Made by a program: the position numbers and the translations under genes. A stretch of DNA of 64,000 nt from Parelaphostrongylus tenuis (Eukaryota > Nematoda > Chromadorea > Rhabditida > Metastrongylidae), in contig JAHQIW010005468.1 of NCBI GenBank assembly GCA_019055375.1, positions 1-64,000 on the forward strand. Direction: 5' to 3'. Under the pieces are notes generated by a model that was not told the origin of the DNA, made no database searches, and worked only from the letters and a program-made list of their open reading frames with translations. Positions 45,570-55,929 of this stretch are shown here, piece after piece; positions within the stretch are counted from its first letter, which is position 1, and each line of letters starts with the position of its first letter.

Positions 45570-46720
45570 CGTACCCTTCAGAAAACGATTACTTCGCGCT
45601 TGTTTAGACGATCAAAGTACCATTCGATAGCATAAATTAAAGAAATTTGAAAGGTGTTATTCATCTTGGAAAAGGCCGTGTTATTGCGCTGAAAAAGCAG
45701 AAATAATGTTTTGTTCCTCTTTGAAAGATTTCTCGCTGACCAAACATTTTCCTTCGGAGTTTCATCAATCATTCGATAAACCAAATCTTAAGAATTCCAA
45801 TAATTCATTTGATTTTTATGATGGACCATGTATAACGCTGTAACAACCAAAAGAAAATTGGGTTTTGCAAAAAATGGGTCATTCGAACTATCTTCTCTTC
45901 ACTTTGATCCACTGGGAAAAAACGTGTTTTTGATCGTTTCTAATGTTTAATTAATCAATCGATAGCTCAAATCAAAAGCATTTGAAGAATATATTTTGCC
46001 TTCAAAAGGACCTATTGTTGGGCTGAAAATATTAATTCATGTTGTGCATGTGCTTCGAAAAAGTCTTCTTGATTGAGACGTCCTGTGCGCCCGAGTGCGG
46101 AACTCAACATTCTCTTGGTTCTTATGAAGCATCAAGAAGTTTGTCAGAAACATCGAAGGTTTTTTGGAGATTCCTAAGATTTGCTCTATCGTTTGGTTCT
46201 TGAATCTCTAAAGAGAAGCCTTGGTCAGCGAAAAATCTCTTAATGAGAAGCAGAATATTATTTTTCCTCATTCAGCGCAATAACAAGGACTTTTTAAGCG
46301 GATTGCATCAATCAAATTTTTTGATTTAAGCTATCCATTGATCATTTAAACATCAAAAACAATAAAAAAACACGTCTTTCACAATGGATCAAATCAAAGA
46401 GAAGATAGTTCAATGAACCCACTTTTTGCGAAACCCAACAGTTTTTTGGCTGTTACGGCGTTATAGCAGGTCCGTCATAAAAAGCCAAACAAATCATTGA
46501 AAATCTTAAGATTTCATCTATTGATTGATTAATGGAACTCCAAGGACAAAGCTTTGGTTGGCAGAAAATCTTTCAATGAGGAACAAAATATTATTTATGC
46601 TCTTTCAGCGCAACAACAACTCCTTTTTCAAGATGGAATACACCGTTCAAATCGCTTTGATTTGTGATTTGGAACATGATGACATTCGTGGAGCCTGTTC
46701 TGTACTTCTCAAAACGTGAC
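45570..46720. repeat. Large inverted repeat built from ~330-bp tandem units
   Basis: The left arm (about 45570-46080) is the inverse of the right arm (about 46200-46720), for example 'tttgatccactggga' with 'acacgtgttttt' near 45905-45935 against 'aaaaacacgtctttcac' and 'tggatcaaat' near 46370. Within the right arm the segment at 46190-46320 repeats directly at 46520-46650 (period about 330). The units are related to the abundant dispersed repeat. Confidence 0.65.
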
Positions 46721-47034
46721 GTTAGCCACGAACCCGTCCTCTCATCGTTTGGATGGTTGTCCAAAAGGGCGCTTGCTTTCTCTTGGAGTGTACCTCATTG
46801 TTCTTTTCATCCATCTCTCATCTTTCCTTTTTCGAAATGCGACAAGCTCATCTGTGTTGCGCTATCGATGTATACTGATCTGGATCTCGAACACAGATTA
46901 GGTTACGAGGATTTGATCAGCGCATTTCGACTAGAGAGTTTTCCTTTGTGTATGTCTCAAAGAATTATCTTTTTTTTAGCCGACGCGAAATCGGTAGTGT
47001 AGTAGTAAGAGCAGTATTAGTAGTAAGAGTTTGA

Positions 47035-47170
47035 AAGCCGACGTTTTGCCCACTTCTCCTTCTTCAGAACCTGGAGTAGTCTGAGGACAATATAATCTAA
47101 TATCATGAAAGCATACGATGAAGAAAACATTGGCGAAACTGGTTGACCACTTTGTGTCGCTTTGACTAAA
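47035..47170. mobile_element. Penelope-like GIY-YIG fragment with hammerhead-like motif
   Basis: The plus strand near 47118-47160 decodes as EE-N-IGETG-stop-PLCV, a decayed version of the EEYIGETGRPL motif of Penelope-like GIY-YIG domains. Upstream, 47040-47077 on the minus strand has CTGAAGAAGG ... AAAACGTC, the hammerhead-like motif seen at other Penelope-like ends. Confidence 0.5.
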
Positions 47171-47249
47171 CAGGAGATGCCCTCAAGATTTACACATACT
47201 ACTGGGTCGAGAGAAAAGTCCTTGAAACCCGCAAAAAAATTTAAATTTC

Positions 47250-47690
47250 ATGCTCATTCCGCACACTATGGATATTATAAACTCAGGTGAATATCTCAGA
47301 AGTATATCTATATGAAACTCCCATGGCAGCGCTTGTTATAGTGCATGAAATTCTAATTTACTCTTTGGAGGGCACGCTTTTTCAGCAAGAAAATGCCAAA
47401 CCTCACAGTGCATTGAAAACTAAGGAAATTCTGATGATTAGAGGACTTTGAGGTCCTGCTGCACCCAACTTACAGTCTAGATGCTGCGCCATCTGATTAT
47501 AGTCCAGCTCCGCTCAATGAAGCACTTTCTACATGGACACCGATTCACGACGTTTGACATCTAGTTGAAGAGGCATGTCACAAGTTTTTGAATCAAAGCC
47601 TAAGGAGAGATACTTCGAGTAGATCCGGAAGCTTGAAGATCACTGGCAGAAGATCGTGGATAATGACGCCTTAATTTTAGAAAATAATTA
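47250..47690 (+). mobile_element. mariner transposase remnant
   Basis: Broken frames give QQENAKPHSALKTKEI, LLHPTYSLDAAPSDYSP and IRKLEDHWQKIVDNDA, which correspond to the second and third catalytic Asp regions and the C-terminus of mariner transposases. Frameshifts and stops make it inactive. Confidence 0.65.
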
Positions 47691-47917
47691 TTGCCTACAC
47701 TTTCGATGCAGTTTCTATCTCAAAACATTACTGTATCACGTGGATCTGTATTTCGTGTTCTCGATCTAAAACGTTTTTGTAGCCTCAGTTTACGTTAACC
47801 TCAAAACTCTGCCTTTCATGATGCGAATTTGAGCAACCCAACTCTTCCACTTGGATTTCGCATGGTCTAAGTCTTGGTTTATTTCTCGAGGTGTATAGTA
47901 TCTATCTCATTGAACTT

Positions 47918-47918
47918 C

Positions 47919-47952
<34 letters not shown>
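47918..47952. repeat. AT microsatellite
   Basis: Nearly pure (TA)n tract. Confidence 0.85.
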
Positions 47953-47954
<2 letters not shown>

Positions 47955-48761
47955 TGCATTGTCATCACTGTGCCTTTCAATTCGACTCAGAGGCAATTAC
48001 TGAAAGTCACACGTGAGAAACTCACTCAAACTGTCCATTACGAGCTGAGGTTTGATGTAAGCAGCTCAAATTGTACTCCCGACCCCATAATTTCTAGTGC
48101 ACCACCACATAGTGCACTTCTAACCTGCTGCACACAAATGGTCTATGATCCACTACTGCTATTAGAAAAATTGAAATGATAGTGTCACTCAATTCGCAAA
48201 ATAAAACTTTTCCTACCCAACAGCCAACACATTTGTTGATCCGTAAGCTATCGATTGACTGCAAAACACGGCCCGATTCAGGCAGTCGCGTATGCAACGA
48301 GATGGGTATACATGGTCGCAAAACAGTCAACACCTTCGCGACGGCAGGTGATCGACCGCACAGCGCAACCTGCAAGCGGCGCGATTTCATGATTTAATTA
48401 GAGTTTTTTTCCCCTATTACTAAAGGGAAAACTTCTGATCTTCTGTAGTTTTCCAATGCTTCATGATTTTCTCTACACGGTGATGTGATTTTCGTTTATA
48501 TTTAACGCTGATGTGCGAGGAAAACTCTATATGCTTAACACATCTTGTTTTTGCTCGTATGGCGTTCTATAAGAACATTTTCGAAGCCAATTTTAGTTTG
48601 AGAAAATTCGTGATTTGAGCTTTCAAACGATTCCCATTACCGACTATCGATCAACCTCGGCATTGATTGAACAACACCGTAATTTTCTTCTTCAGCAAAT
48701 ACGAAGTTGTTAAGTTGATGACTCATTCAGTACACATGAACAGTTCAATACACGTGATGAT

Positions 48762-48796
48762 GATGACTGACGTTTCGACTTTGTCACCTTCTTCAG
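48762..48796 (-). ncRNA. Penelope-type hammerhead-like motif
   Basis: The minus strand reads CTGAAGAAGGTGACAAAGTC then GAAACGTC. GAC/GTC can pair as a short stem II, but spare bases lie between the core and the stem, as in the other Penelope-type motifs here. Activity is doubtful. Confidence 0.4.
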
Positions 48797-49491
48797 AGCC
48801 TGAAAGAGTCAAATTGATATGCAACATATTCGAATCGTCAACTCAACAGCCTCATATTTCCTGAATAAAAAGATTACGGAGTTTGTCAAATGACTATTAA
48901 AAACTTAACAAAAGTCATTCACGGAGCCGAACCCAGCAAACAAAGTTAATCATGTGAAACATTTTTTATTTCCGTTGCTACAACGCATTAAGAAAGATTT
49001 TCCGGATAGTAAACACATTATTGAAATCATCGAGATTTAAGCTATTGTGCGAGTACTTAAAGCAGTAAGGAAATGTTTTACCAGGAGAGGAAAGCCTCGA
49101 GAAAGTCGTGCACTTCTGGATACAGTCCATCTCGAATGGCTTACAATGTGGTTAAAAGATAGCAAGACTGCATGGAAGTGATATCCAATCAATATCTGTG
49201 CGATTACTAATAAACTAAAAGAGCGGCTCTCAGTAAATCTCTTCATATAAAGTGTGAACTATCCGACAAATTATCCTCTTTGAAAATTTCGTGTGGAATT
49301 GGTATATCTTCTGCAAGATTTATGACTGCCGTTTCGGCAGCTTCGCTTTTCTCACGGTCGATCAATAACTATGCGGAAAGGTCACCTGCGTGTAATCTCA
49401 CACTGTAAAGAGAATAGTTATGTTGTAATAATAACAGAAATTTGAGAAAGTAATTGAAAAAAATATTGATCAAGTATTACATTGTTTGGAT

Positions 49492-49645
49492 AGGGGCGTC
49501 ATGGCCTAATGATTTTGATGCTCGTCGTGGCGTACGTGGAGCCGGGCTTCACCCTCCCCTCTCAACTCCAGACGATTAAATGGATTGAATGTTATAAATA
49601 CCGGGATCCGCACAGATTAAAACTCTGTGAAGACGGATCAGCAAG
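49492..49645 (+). repeat. tRNA-derived SINE, family 2
   Basis: The head 'ggggcgtcatggcctaatga' and 'gatgctcgtcgtggcgtacg' match the family. The tail retains 'ccgggatccgcacag'. Confidence 0.65.
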
Positions 49646-51979
49646 TGTCAAAAAGTGTCAGACCTAAAATTTAATTGCAAATGAATAATATGTAGTGTAT
49701 AATTGTGAGTGGCTATTCAAAGTGTGCGGAAAAAAAAGTTGCTCGCACGTCAATCGTCGCTTTTGGTCAAGATATACCAGTTTCGTGGAAGCTTCTAGAA
49801 AAGGACAGCTTACGAGAATGTTTATGTTGTGGTTATCAAATCTCTTGACTAATATTTTTATTTTGCAACGACACTTTAGGTAGTGATTTCACTTAGTTCA
49901 CAAACATATGTCAGTCGTAGTTCAGAATATGATCATTCTTCTCCTCTTTGTTATGTCTAACATTAATACTTATAGTTCTTCTATTATTGTTGTAAATCCG
50001 TAGTAGTTTTTGTGAAAATTCTAAATTACATTGATATTCCATACGATTAAGTCTAAGTTACTTCGACATTTTTCTATAATGGGTCTGTTAAGATATGCTT
50101 TATCTTTTGGAACTTTTGGAATAGCTACTCACATCGTCATCAATATACTCTACACCAAATATCCGCTTCATTTCGAAGGTGAAGCTGTAAAAGGATTCAA
50201 TGGTGTTCGCAATGCTTTTTTCGAATTTTGATTAACACAAAAATTTTGTGCAACAGTGATCATGTTTCTCATTATTGGTGAAACGGTATTCCTTTGAAGG
50301 TGCCCCGCAGACAAACTAAAATCATGCGTAAGTGCGATGATTGTTATGCGACAGCAAAACTTTCGAGTTGATCTACTAATCCTTAGCATTTAGACAGAAT
50401 TTCTTGGATGTCTGGGAAGCCGAAGGTGCTTCATTGGCGGTTTTCGTGAAAGGACGAAAAGTGGTTGACATATGGGGCGGATTAGCCGACAAACATGCGG
50501 ATCGGAAATGGAAGCAGGTGGTGCTCGTCGAGTGTCGATAGTCGAATATTTGAGAATATGGCATTCGATTAGAAAATTCGTGAAGAACTGAGTACTTCAA
50601 ATATTTGCGAATGTTGGAACTGGCTTTTTTTTGGTTCTAACCTGCTAAGACTAATCAAAGAGCTTCTGCATTGAAACGGTTTCGTGTCACTCAACATGTT
50701 GACTAATCATTTTCTTTTTGATATTTTCGCTTCGTAAATAAGCAAATGTAGCACTTCACCTATCTATTCAAGGTCCAGCAATATATCTGCTTTTCTGCGA
50801 AAATTGATATTTTCAGATTTGAAACACTGAACAGTGGTAAGGGCTGCCATGTTCTTAGGACACTCTCAGCATAGTGTTCTCAACTACGAAGGCGGTTGCA
50901 GCTGTTTGTATAGCAATTCTTGCCGACCGAGGTCGATTGAGCTACGATGACGGTATTTCATAGGATTGGCCCGAATTCGCGAAAAACGGCAAGGAAAACA
51001 TTACTAACGAATGGGTGGTGTCGCATATGATGAGTTGCACTTCTAATTACAAGAAACATCAGAATTCTTGCGGTGGCACCTAACTTTTTTCTGCTCTCTG
51101 TGACACCTATTGGGGTCACATCAGCTACTTTAGCACTTTTGAATTGGTTGCACTTCTTTCATTGTGATTTGTGTTCTATAAAATTGCTTGTTTCTGTGTT
51201 TCGGAAGAAAATTCTTTTTTTTGTCTTGTTATGCTCCATGTATTCCCATGCACTCTCTCATGTGATTGGTGCGTAGTAAATCTTCTTTTTTTCCTTACTC
51301 TTTTGCGTGGACGAAAACGCTCGTGCTCTGTGTAGTCGTATTGCTGTCAGCATTTAACGAAGTTATAGGAAAGGTTTAAGATTATTTTGATGAAATGGTG
51401 AAATCAAAAATGCTTCCAGTCAGGTCATCCCTACTTGGATACGACAATCACATCACTGAAGACATGGCTTTTGACCATAACCCCATGAGAAAAACACTTG
51501 AAGAAGAGATGCCAAAATTCACACCTGGAGTCAGTAGCGGATGCCATTTGCTTGCCTATGGATGGTTGGTAGATCGAATCGTGAGACACGCCGGCGATAA
51601 ACGACGTGGCATCGGACAGTTCTTTAGGGAAGAAGTCACCAAATCAACGGTCAGCTGACACATTTTCTTGTACTTCATCGACTTGAGATGCTTGATACGT
51701 TAAAATCAATAAAAACTCTGAGAACGCACCAAAATAAAGATAGAAATAAAGGTATCGGTCTCAATGCCTAAGCTGTAAGCCAACGTCTGACCTTTACCTG
51801 GATGACGTGCGAAACTTCATAGAAATAAATGTGACCGCCACAGGCGCAATTAAATAATCATATGGTTTTTCATTTCGTCACATGGACAGTAATCGACTTT
51901 TAGCTTCGGTTTTGAGCGTATTTTGTGTGATTTGGTTTTTTTAAAGGTCTTCGAACCCTCTCATAGCTTGTATTTAATC

Positions 51980-51991
51980 ACTGTCATTTCC
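51980..51991. repeat. Target-site duplication, left
   Basis: ACTGTCATTTCC, identical to 52554-52565 on the other side of the hammerhead element. Confidence 0.85.
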
Positions 51992-52071
51992 GCTATCGAC
52001 TGCTTTTTTACAGACCCGCTCAAAATGATTTAATCTGATAAGGATATGACTTATTTTGAGCCATAGGTCTA

Positions 52072-52119
52072 GTGCTATATAGGCGCCTATTTCGTCCTAT
52101 TGGGACTCATCAGTAGCAC
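52072..52119 (-). ncRNA. Hammerhead ribozyme, complete (copy 1)
   Basis: Inverse of copies 2 and 3: stem I GTGCTA/TAGCAC, core CTGATGA (52113-52107), stem II GTCC/GGAC, GAAA, and the self-complementary stem III ATAGGCGCCTAT. Confidence 0.9.
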
Positions 52120-52191
52120 CCTCCCTCGGTTCCGTCGATCCCTTGAGGTGAAACAATCCTCCAAAGGAACCGACGCCGACGAGGACGACGG

Positions 52192-52239
52192 GTGCTACTG
52201 ATGAGTCCCAATAGGACGAAATAGGCGCCTATATAGCAC
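52192..52239 (+). ncRNA. Hammerhead ribozyme, complete (copy 2)
   Basis: Stem I pairs GTGCTA (52192-52197) with TAGCAC (52234-52239). The core is CTGATGA (52198-52204), stem II GTCC/GGAC closes a 5-nt loop (52205-52217), GAAA is at 52218-52221, and stem III is the palindrome ATAGGCGCCTAT (52221-52232). Cleavage is predicted after A52233 (triplet ATA). Core and stem II are almost the same as those of the well-known schistosome satellite hammerhead. Confidence 0.92.
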
Positions 52240-52473
52240 TAGACCTATGGCTCAAAATAAGTCATATCCTTATCAGATTAAATCATTTTGAGCGGGTCTG
52301 TAAAAAAGCAGTCGATAGCAGAAGTATAGTTCATTTTAAAAGCCGTAAGCTCGACTGCCGGTCACCACAAGGTCAGGTAATAACATCATCCTACTTTGGG
52401 TGCTTAATTTTACTCGGCGTCGGTTCCTTTGGAGGATTGTTTCACCTCAAGGGATCGACGGAACCGAGGGAGG

Positions 52474-52521
52474 GTGCTACTGATGAGTCCCAATAGGACG
52501 AAATAGGCGCCTATATAGCAC
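52474..52521 (+). ncRNA. Hammerhead ribozyme, complete (copy 3)
   Basis: Identical to copy 2 in all ribozyme positions, offset by 282 bp; predicted cleavage after 52515. It has the longer upstream body, ending 'gaaccgagggagg'. Confidence 0.92.
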
Positions 52522-52553
52522 TAGACCTATGGCTCAAAATAAGTCATATCCTT

Positions 52554-52565
52554 ACTGTCATTTCC
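52554..52565. repeat. Target-site duplication, right
   Basis: ACTGTCATTTCC, identical to 51980-51991. Confidence 0.85.
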
Positions 52566-53599
52566 TGTACACAATTTTCTAATAGCTGAAAAGTTCTGTA
52601 TTTGACATAGACATGATTATCTATGTCCAACTCTGTCTTTCGTTTGGGAAACAGCTTTTGGCTAATCATTTCATTTTAGATAACTTCTTAGTACTACAGC
52701 AAACTATTTCGTACTTTTTCTGGGTTAGAGAGAAAAACAGAATTGTGGAAAAAAAGAAGAATTGCGCTTTCTACTATGTGCCTTTTTGGTAAATATAAAT
52801 ATTACAGTTAGTTATTTTGAAAGGGTGACATTATACATCAATTTTGCTGGATTTCCTTTCGTTCCATTCAATGCACCAATTTTGTGCTATGCCGTATAAA
52901 TCGCAGTTACCTCTACACAGATTGTCTACAAAACATAGTTGAAGAGTAGCAATTTTTCTATATCATGATTTACAAGAACAGTTATTGTAGTGTTTTCTGT
53001 ATTCTTGAGTGCCGACGCAATTCCTTTTAAATTGGACAGATGGACTGCCACAAAATCATTTGGTATTGAGGATATATGCAATATCTCGCTCTACTTGTGC
53101 ATCAGGGGCCTATAGAGTGGAGAACTTTTGAACCACTGTGAGGTTACAAATTATTCAAAAGGCATAAATAATTTATGTAAAATTTGTTCTCTAGATACTC
53201 AAACCCTGTTTTTTTCCGTAATCTATTTGAGGATCGGCTTTCATATCGGTCTAAATCTTTCCCAGGAGTACCGAGAGAAGCGAATTTCATTGCTCGGAGT
53301 CATGGATATGATCAGCGAAATGTGGTTTGGTACACACGTACTTTCAAGATTTTATCATTACATCACTTCCGATAAGGTATTAGTTTCCTACTGGTTCACT
53401 TTATTTACATAAACTTCATTTTTTGCTAAATCTTTTTGGTTACCCCTGGTCATAAGGGAAATGATAAACTACACAAATCTTAAGAGTCTGGAGATACATC
53501 GCAGGAAAACTTTATTTTACACATTTTTTTAAAACGATTTTATTTCGCTGTAGTTCTTTCTGTTAAGATAGTTTCGATTATCCATGAAGGAATAAGGAT

Positions 53600-53760
53600 A
53601 AAGCTCTCAATGTTGATCATCCATGCGAATGATGTCATGCATTCGCCTTCGATTTCTAGATACGTTTAAGGTTATTGTGCATATCTGGTCTATACAGTGA
53701 CTCACCATGACCTACCGATATTTCAAGTTAGCTGCTGCTTCTTCCCAAACAATTCACATT
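53600..53760 (-). repeat. tRNA-derived SINE, family 1, 3' part
   Basis: 'ataaagctctcaatgttgat', 'atgcattcgccttcgattt' and 'tacagtgactcaccatgacc' are the tail and body in inverted order. The tRNA head is absent. Confidence 0.6.
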
Positions 53761-53960
53761 AATCCATTCATCCGTCCATTTATTTATTCATCAGTTCTTT
53801 TATCCATTTATTCATCCAATCATTTATCCATCCATTCTTCCGTTCATTCATTCATCCTTCATTAAGCCGTCAACTCCTTCACTCAGTCATCAGTTCATTC
53901 CCTCATCCGATCGTTCGTTCATTCTCTCATCCAGTCGTTCGTTCATTCATTCATCTTTAC
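53760..53960. repeat. Tetranucleotide microsatellite (CATT/CATC)
   Basis: Long interrupted run of TCAT-type units with CGTTCATT variants. A shorter related tract lies at 54745-54825. Confidence 0.8.
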
Positions 53961-54356
53961 TTTGATTTAACTACGACTTCAGCTCAACTACACTTTATGC
54001 CAGTCTGTGTTCTTTTGAACATTTTCGTTGAGGCGGGATTGCTGACAGCCACCGATTAGCTTAAGGGCATGATCGCGAAAAAGGCAAAACGAAGGTCTCG
54101 ATTGTGTCACGCTAGCGCGTGGTGCCTCGCAAAGGCTTTGTGGCGGTTTTAGTCTGCGATATAATATCAGGTTCAAGGTTTCGCCCGTTCACAGTGGTAT
54201 TGTGATTATAACTCACGTCGTAACCTGCCGTTCAAAATGGAAATTCGATATTATGCCTTTCGTTTCGAGAGCTCCTTGTAAACACGTACAAATTTCAATA
54301 TGCGTAATAGTTAATAATGAGCCATGCATATGGTGCGTTATGGACACTTATACACT

Positions 54357-54380
54357 GTTTCGATCTTGCATCCTCGTCGG
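54357..54380 (-). ncRNA. Hammerhead core, decayed
   Basis: CCGACGA (one change from CTGACGA), stem II GGAT-GCAA-GATC with a mismatch, and GAAAC. Confidence 0.55.
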
Positions 54381-54546
54381 TGTCTTTAGTTCAGTTACTT
54401 CTTCAGGGATCTACTATCTACTCCTTACATAGAGTAGTCGACTACTGGCCGTTTGGTGATTTTATCACTTATCGGCACCTGTAAAACGTTCATCGTCAAC
54501 TCCTCTGAGTAAGGGGTAGATCTCGATGAAATGATTGAACGAAAAG

Positions 54547-54593
54547 GCAGCAACTGACGAGGCTGCAACGCCGAAATACGTGTTTTGCATTGC
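54547..54593 (+). ncRNA. Hammerhead ribozyme, intact core
   Basis: Inner stem I pairs GCAA (54550-54553) with TTGC (54585-54588), and an outer GCA/TGC continues past a 2-nt bulge. The core CTGACGA (54554-54560) is intact; stem II is GGC/GCC with a weak closing pair; GAAA is at 54573-54576; the minimal stem III leads to GTT^TT (cleavage after 54584). Confidence 0.7.
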
Positions 54594-55929
54594 ATAGGTG
54601 CTCATAACAGGCCACATGCTTGGCTCAAAAATAACTATCAGGCATATGGAAAATCAAAGTGAAATTAAAAGTCGAAAATTATAGCATTCAGGCATATGGA
54701 AAATCGAAGTAAAATAAAAAGTCAAATTATAGCATTCGTTTAATCACTCTGCGATCATTCATTCATTCGCTCATTAATTCGTTCTTTCGTTCGTTCAATC
54801 ACTCATTCATTGATTAAATGATTTATTACTTCACTCAGAAATCAATAAATTTACCCTGAAAATGATTTTCAGTTGGTGTTTTCCTGTGGGGAAGAAAATA
54901 CCTACTTGAATGCTTGGAGGGTCCGTCTTCACAAATTGTGCGAGCTTCAGCACATTTTCTGTTCGTTTCTTCTTGCGATAATCGTCCATGGTGATGGTCT
55001 GATTCGTGCATGACGACTTCGAGAATGAAAATCAACTCAAATAATGAATCGTAGTTTAAAAATATAAAAAATTTCATCGGGTTGTTTTTGATTGAAAAAA
55101 TAGGTTTCCCTTCATGGTTTTTTCTTTTTCTTTACATCAAACTGACAGCTCAGTGTGTGTGTGCTCAACATAGAGGCGCAAAGAGTACCACATTTTTTGT
55201 GAGGGATCCAGGATCACTTTTCAAAGCTTTCATAATAGCTTTAATTAGCTTTCCAAACTCTGCAATAAGTTTGATTTCATCCGATATCGTGAATCTAAAT
55301 AGCATACTGCTTCTCTGCTTCGAATGTTTCAATAGTGTAATGTACTCTAGCCGAACATGTTGTTTTGATTCAACTTTCAGGGATATTCTTAGCCATTATG
55401 ACACCAGAAAGCTGTAAATTGAGTACTGGAATGAAGTGGAGGATCTGAAAAATGCTCCACAAAAGGGAGAGGATGGAAAATTAGATGAACTTCAGTAATT
55501 GCTGGGTATTTGTAGAGTCGTCCACGTTCCGTTAACCTACTTCTTTGGAACTGAGAAAATTATACTTAGTTTGTCCCGTTGGAATTTTGGCGGAATATGC
55601 ACTCGTTCGCTTCCACGGAGCTTATTGAAGTCGAATTCACAGTCCATCTCTATAGGATTGACCAACATTTCACGCTATGAACTTTCATTCTTTATAAAAT
55701 AATTGCGTTTATTGTTGAAATTATTTTGAATTTGGAACGGTGAGAATGAGTAGATACTCTCTAGCTTTCTTCTTATTTTCTTTTGAACAAACTTCGCTCT
55801 AGAATAGCGTCATTATTCTAGCGAATTCGACTTCGTTGGCTCTACTCGTATGTAACAATACCTATCAATCAATTTTTTGAGATCCTGTCAAAAAATATCA
55901 ATGTGGTTTAATGAAATGTTCTATGCTTT

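Larger units (their letters stand above)
51992..52553. mobile_element. Hammerhead retrozyme-like insertion with three ribozymes and TSD
   Basis: The insert is 562 bp and is flanked by perfect 12-bp direct repeats (ACTGTCATTTCC). It contains a minus-oriented partial copy (51992-52178) followed by plus-oriented sequence with hammerheads at 52192-52239 and 52474-52521, exactly 282 bp apart. The left arm is a near-perfect inverse of the right-hand copies ('ggaggattgtttcacctcaa', 'gaaccgagggagggtgcta'). Cleavage at both plus-strand sites would release a 282-nt RNA (52234-52515). No protein is encoded. It lies in intron 4 of the LACT pseudogene and is absent from the sister intron, so it moved after the duplication. 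This is the youngest and best preserved member of the family. Confidence 0.92.
50079..53376 (+). pseudogene. LACT family pseudogene, 3'-truncated paralogue
   Basis: Exon remnants 50079-50219, 50394-50517, 50859-51029, 51420-51649 and 53232-53376 match exons 1-5 of the 30-40 kb gene, with [49 protein letters not shown] and [16 protein letters not shown]. Defects: the exon 1 donor is gone (TTCGAA for CAGTTAG); there is an in-frame TAG at 50961-50963 where the sister gene has Lys; the exon 3 donor is lost (ATGATGAG for ATGGTAAG); about 5 extra bases in exon 4 near 51440 shift the frame; the catalytic-motif Tyr is Cys (CHLLAYGW); and exons 6-8 are not found before 64 kb. The nucleophile motif STTK survives. 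The intron after exon 3 is still alignable with the sister intron, so the duplication is fairly recent. Confidence 0.85.
54285..54665. mobile_element. Hammerhead element with outward-pointing ribozymes
   Basis: The left arm ('aatgagccatgcatatggtg', 'gcgttatgg') is the inverse of the right arm ('cataacaggccacatgcttg', 'gctcaaaaataactatc'). Ribozyme cores lie at 54380-54357 (-) and 54547-54593 (+). Same plan as at 42.6-42.9 kb. Confidence 0.75.
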
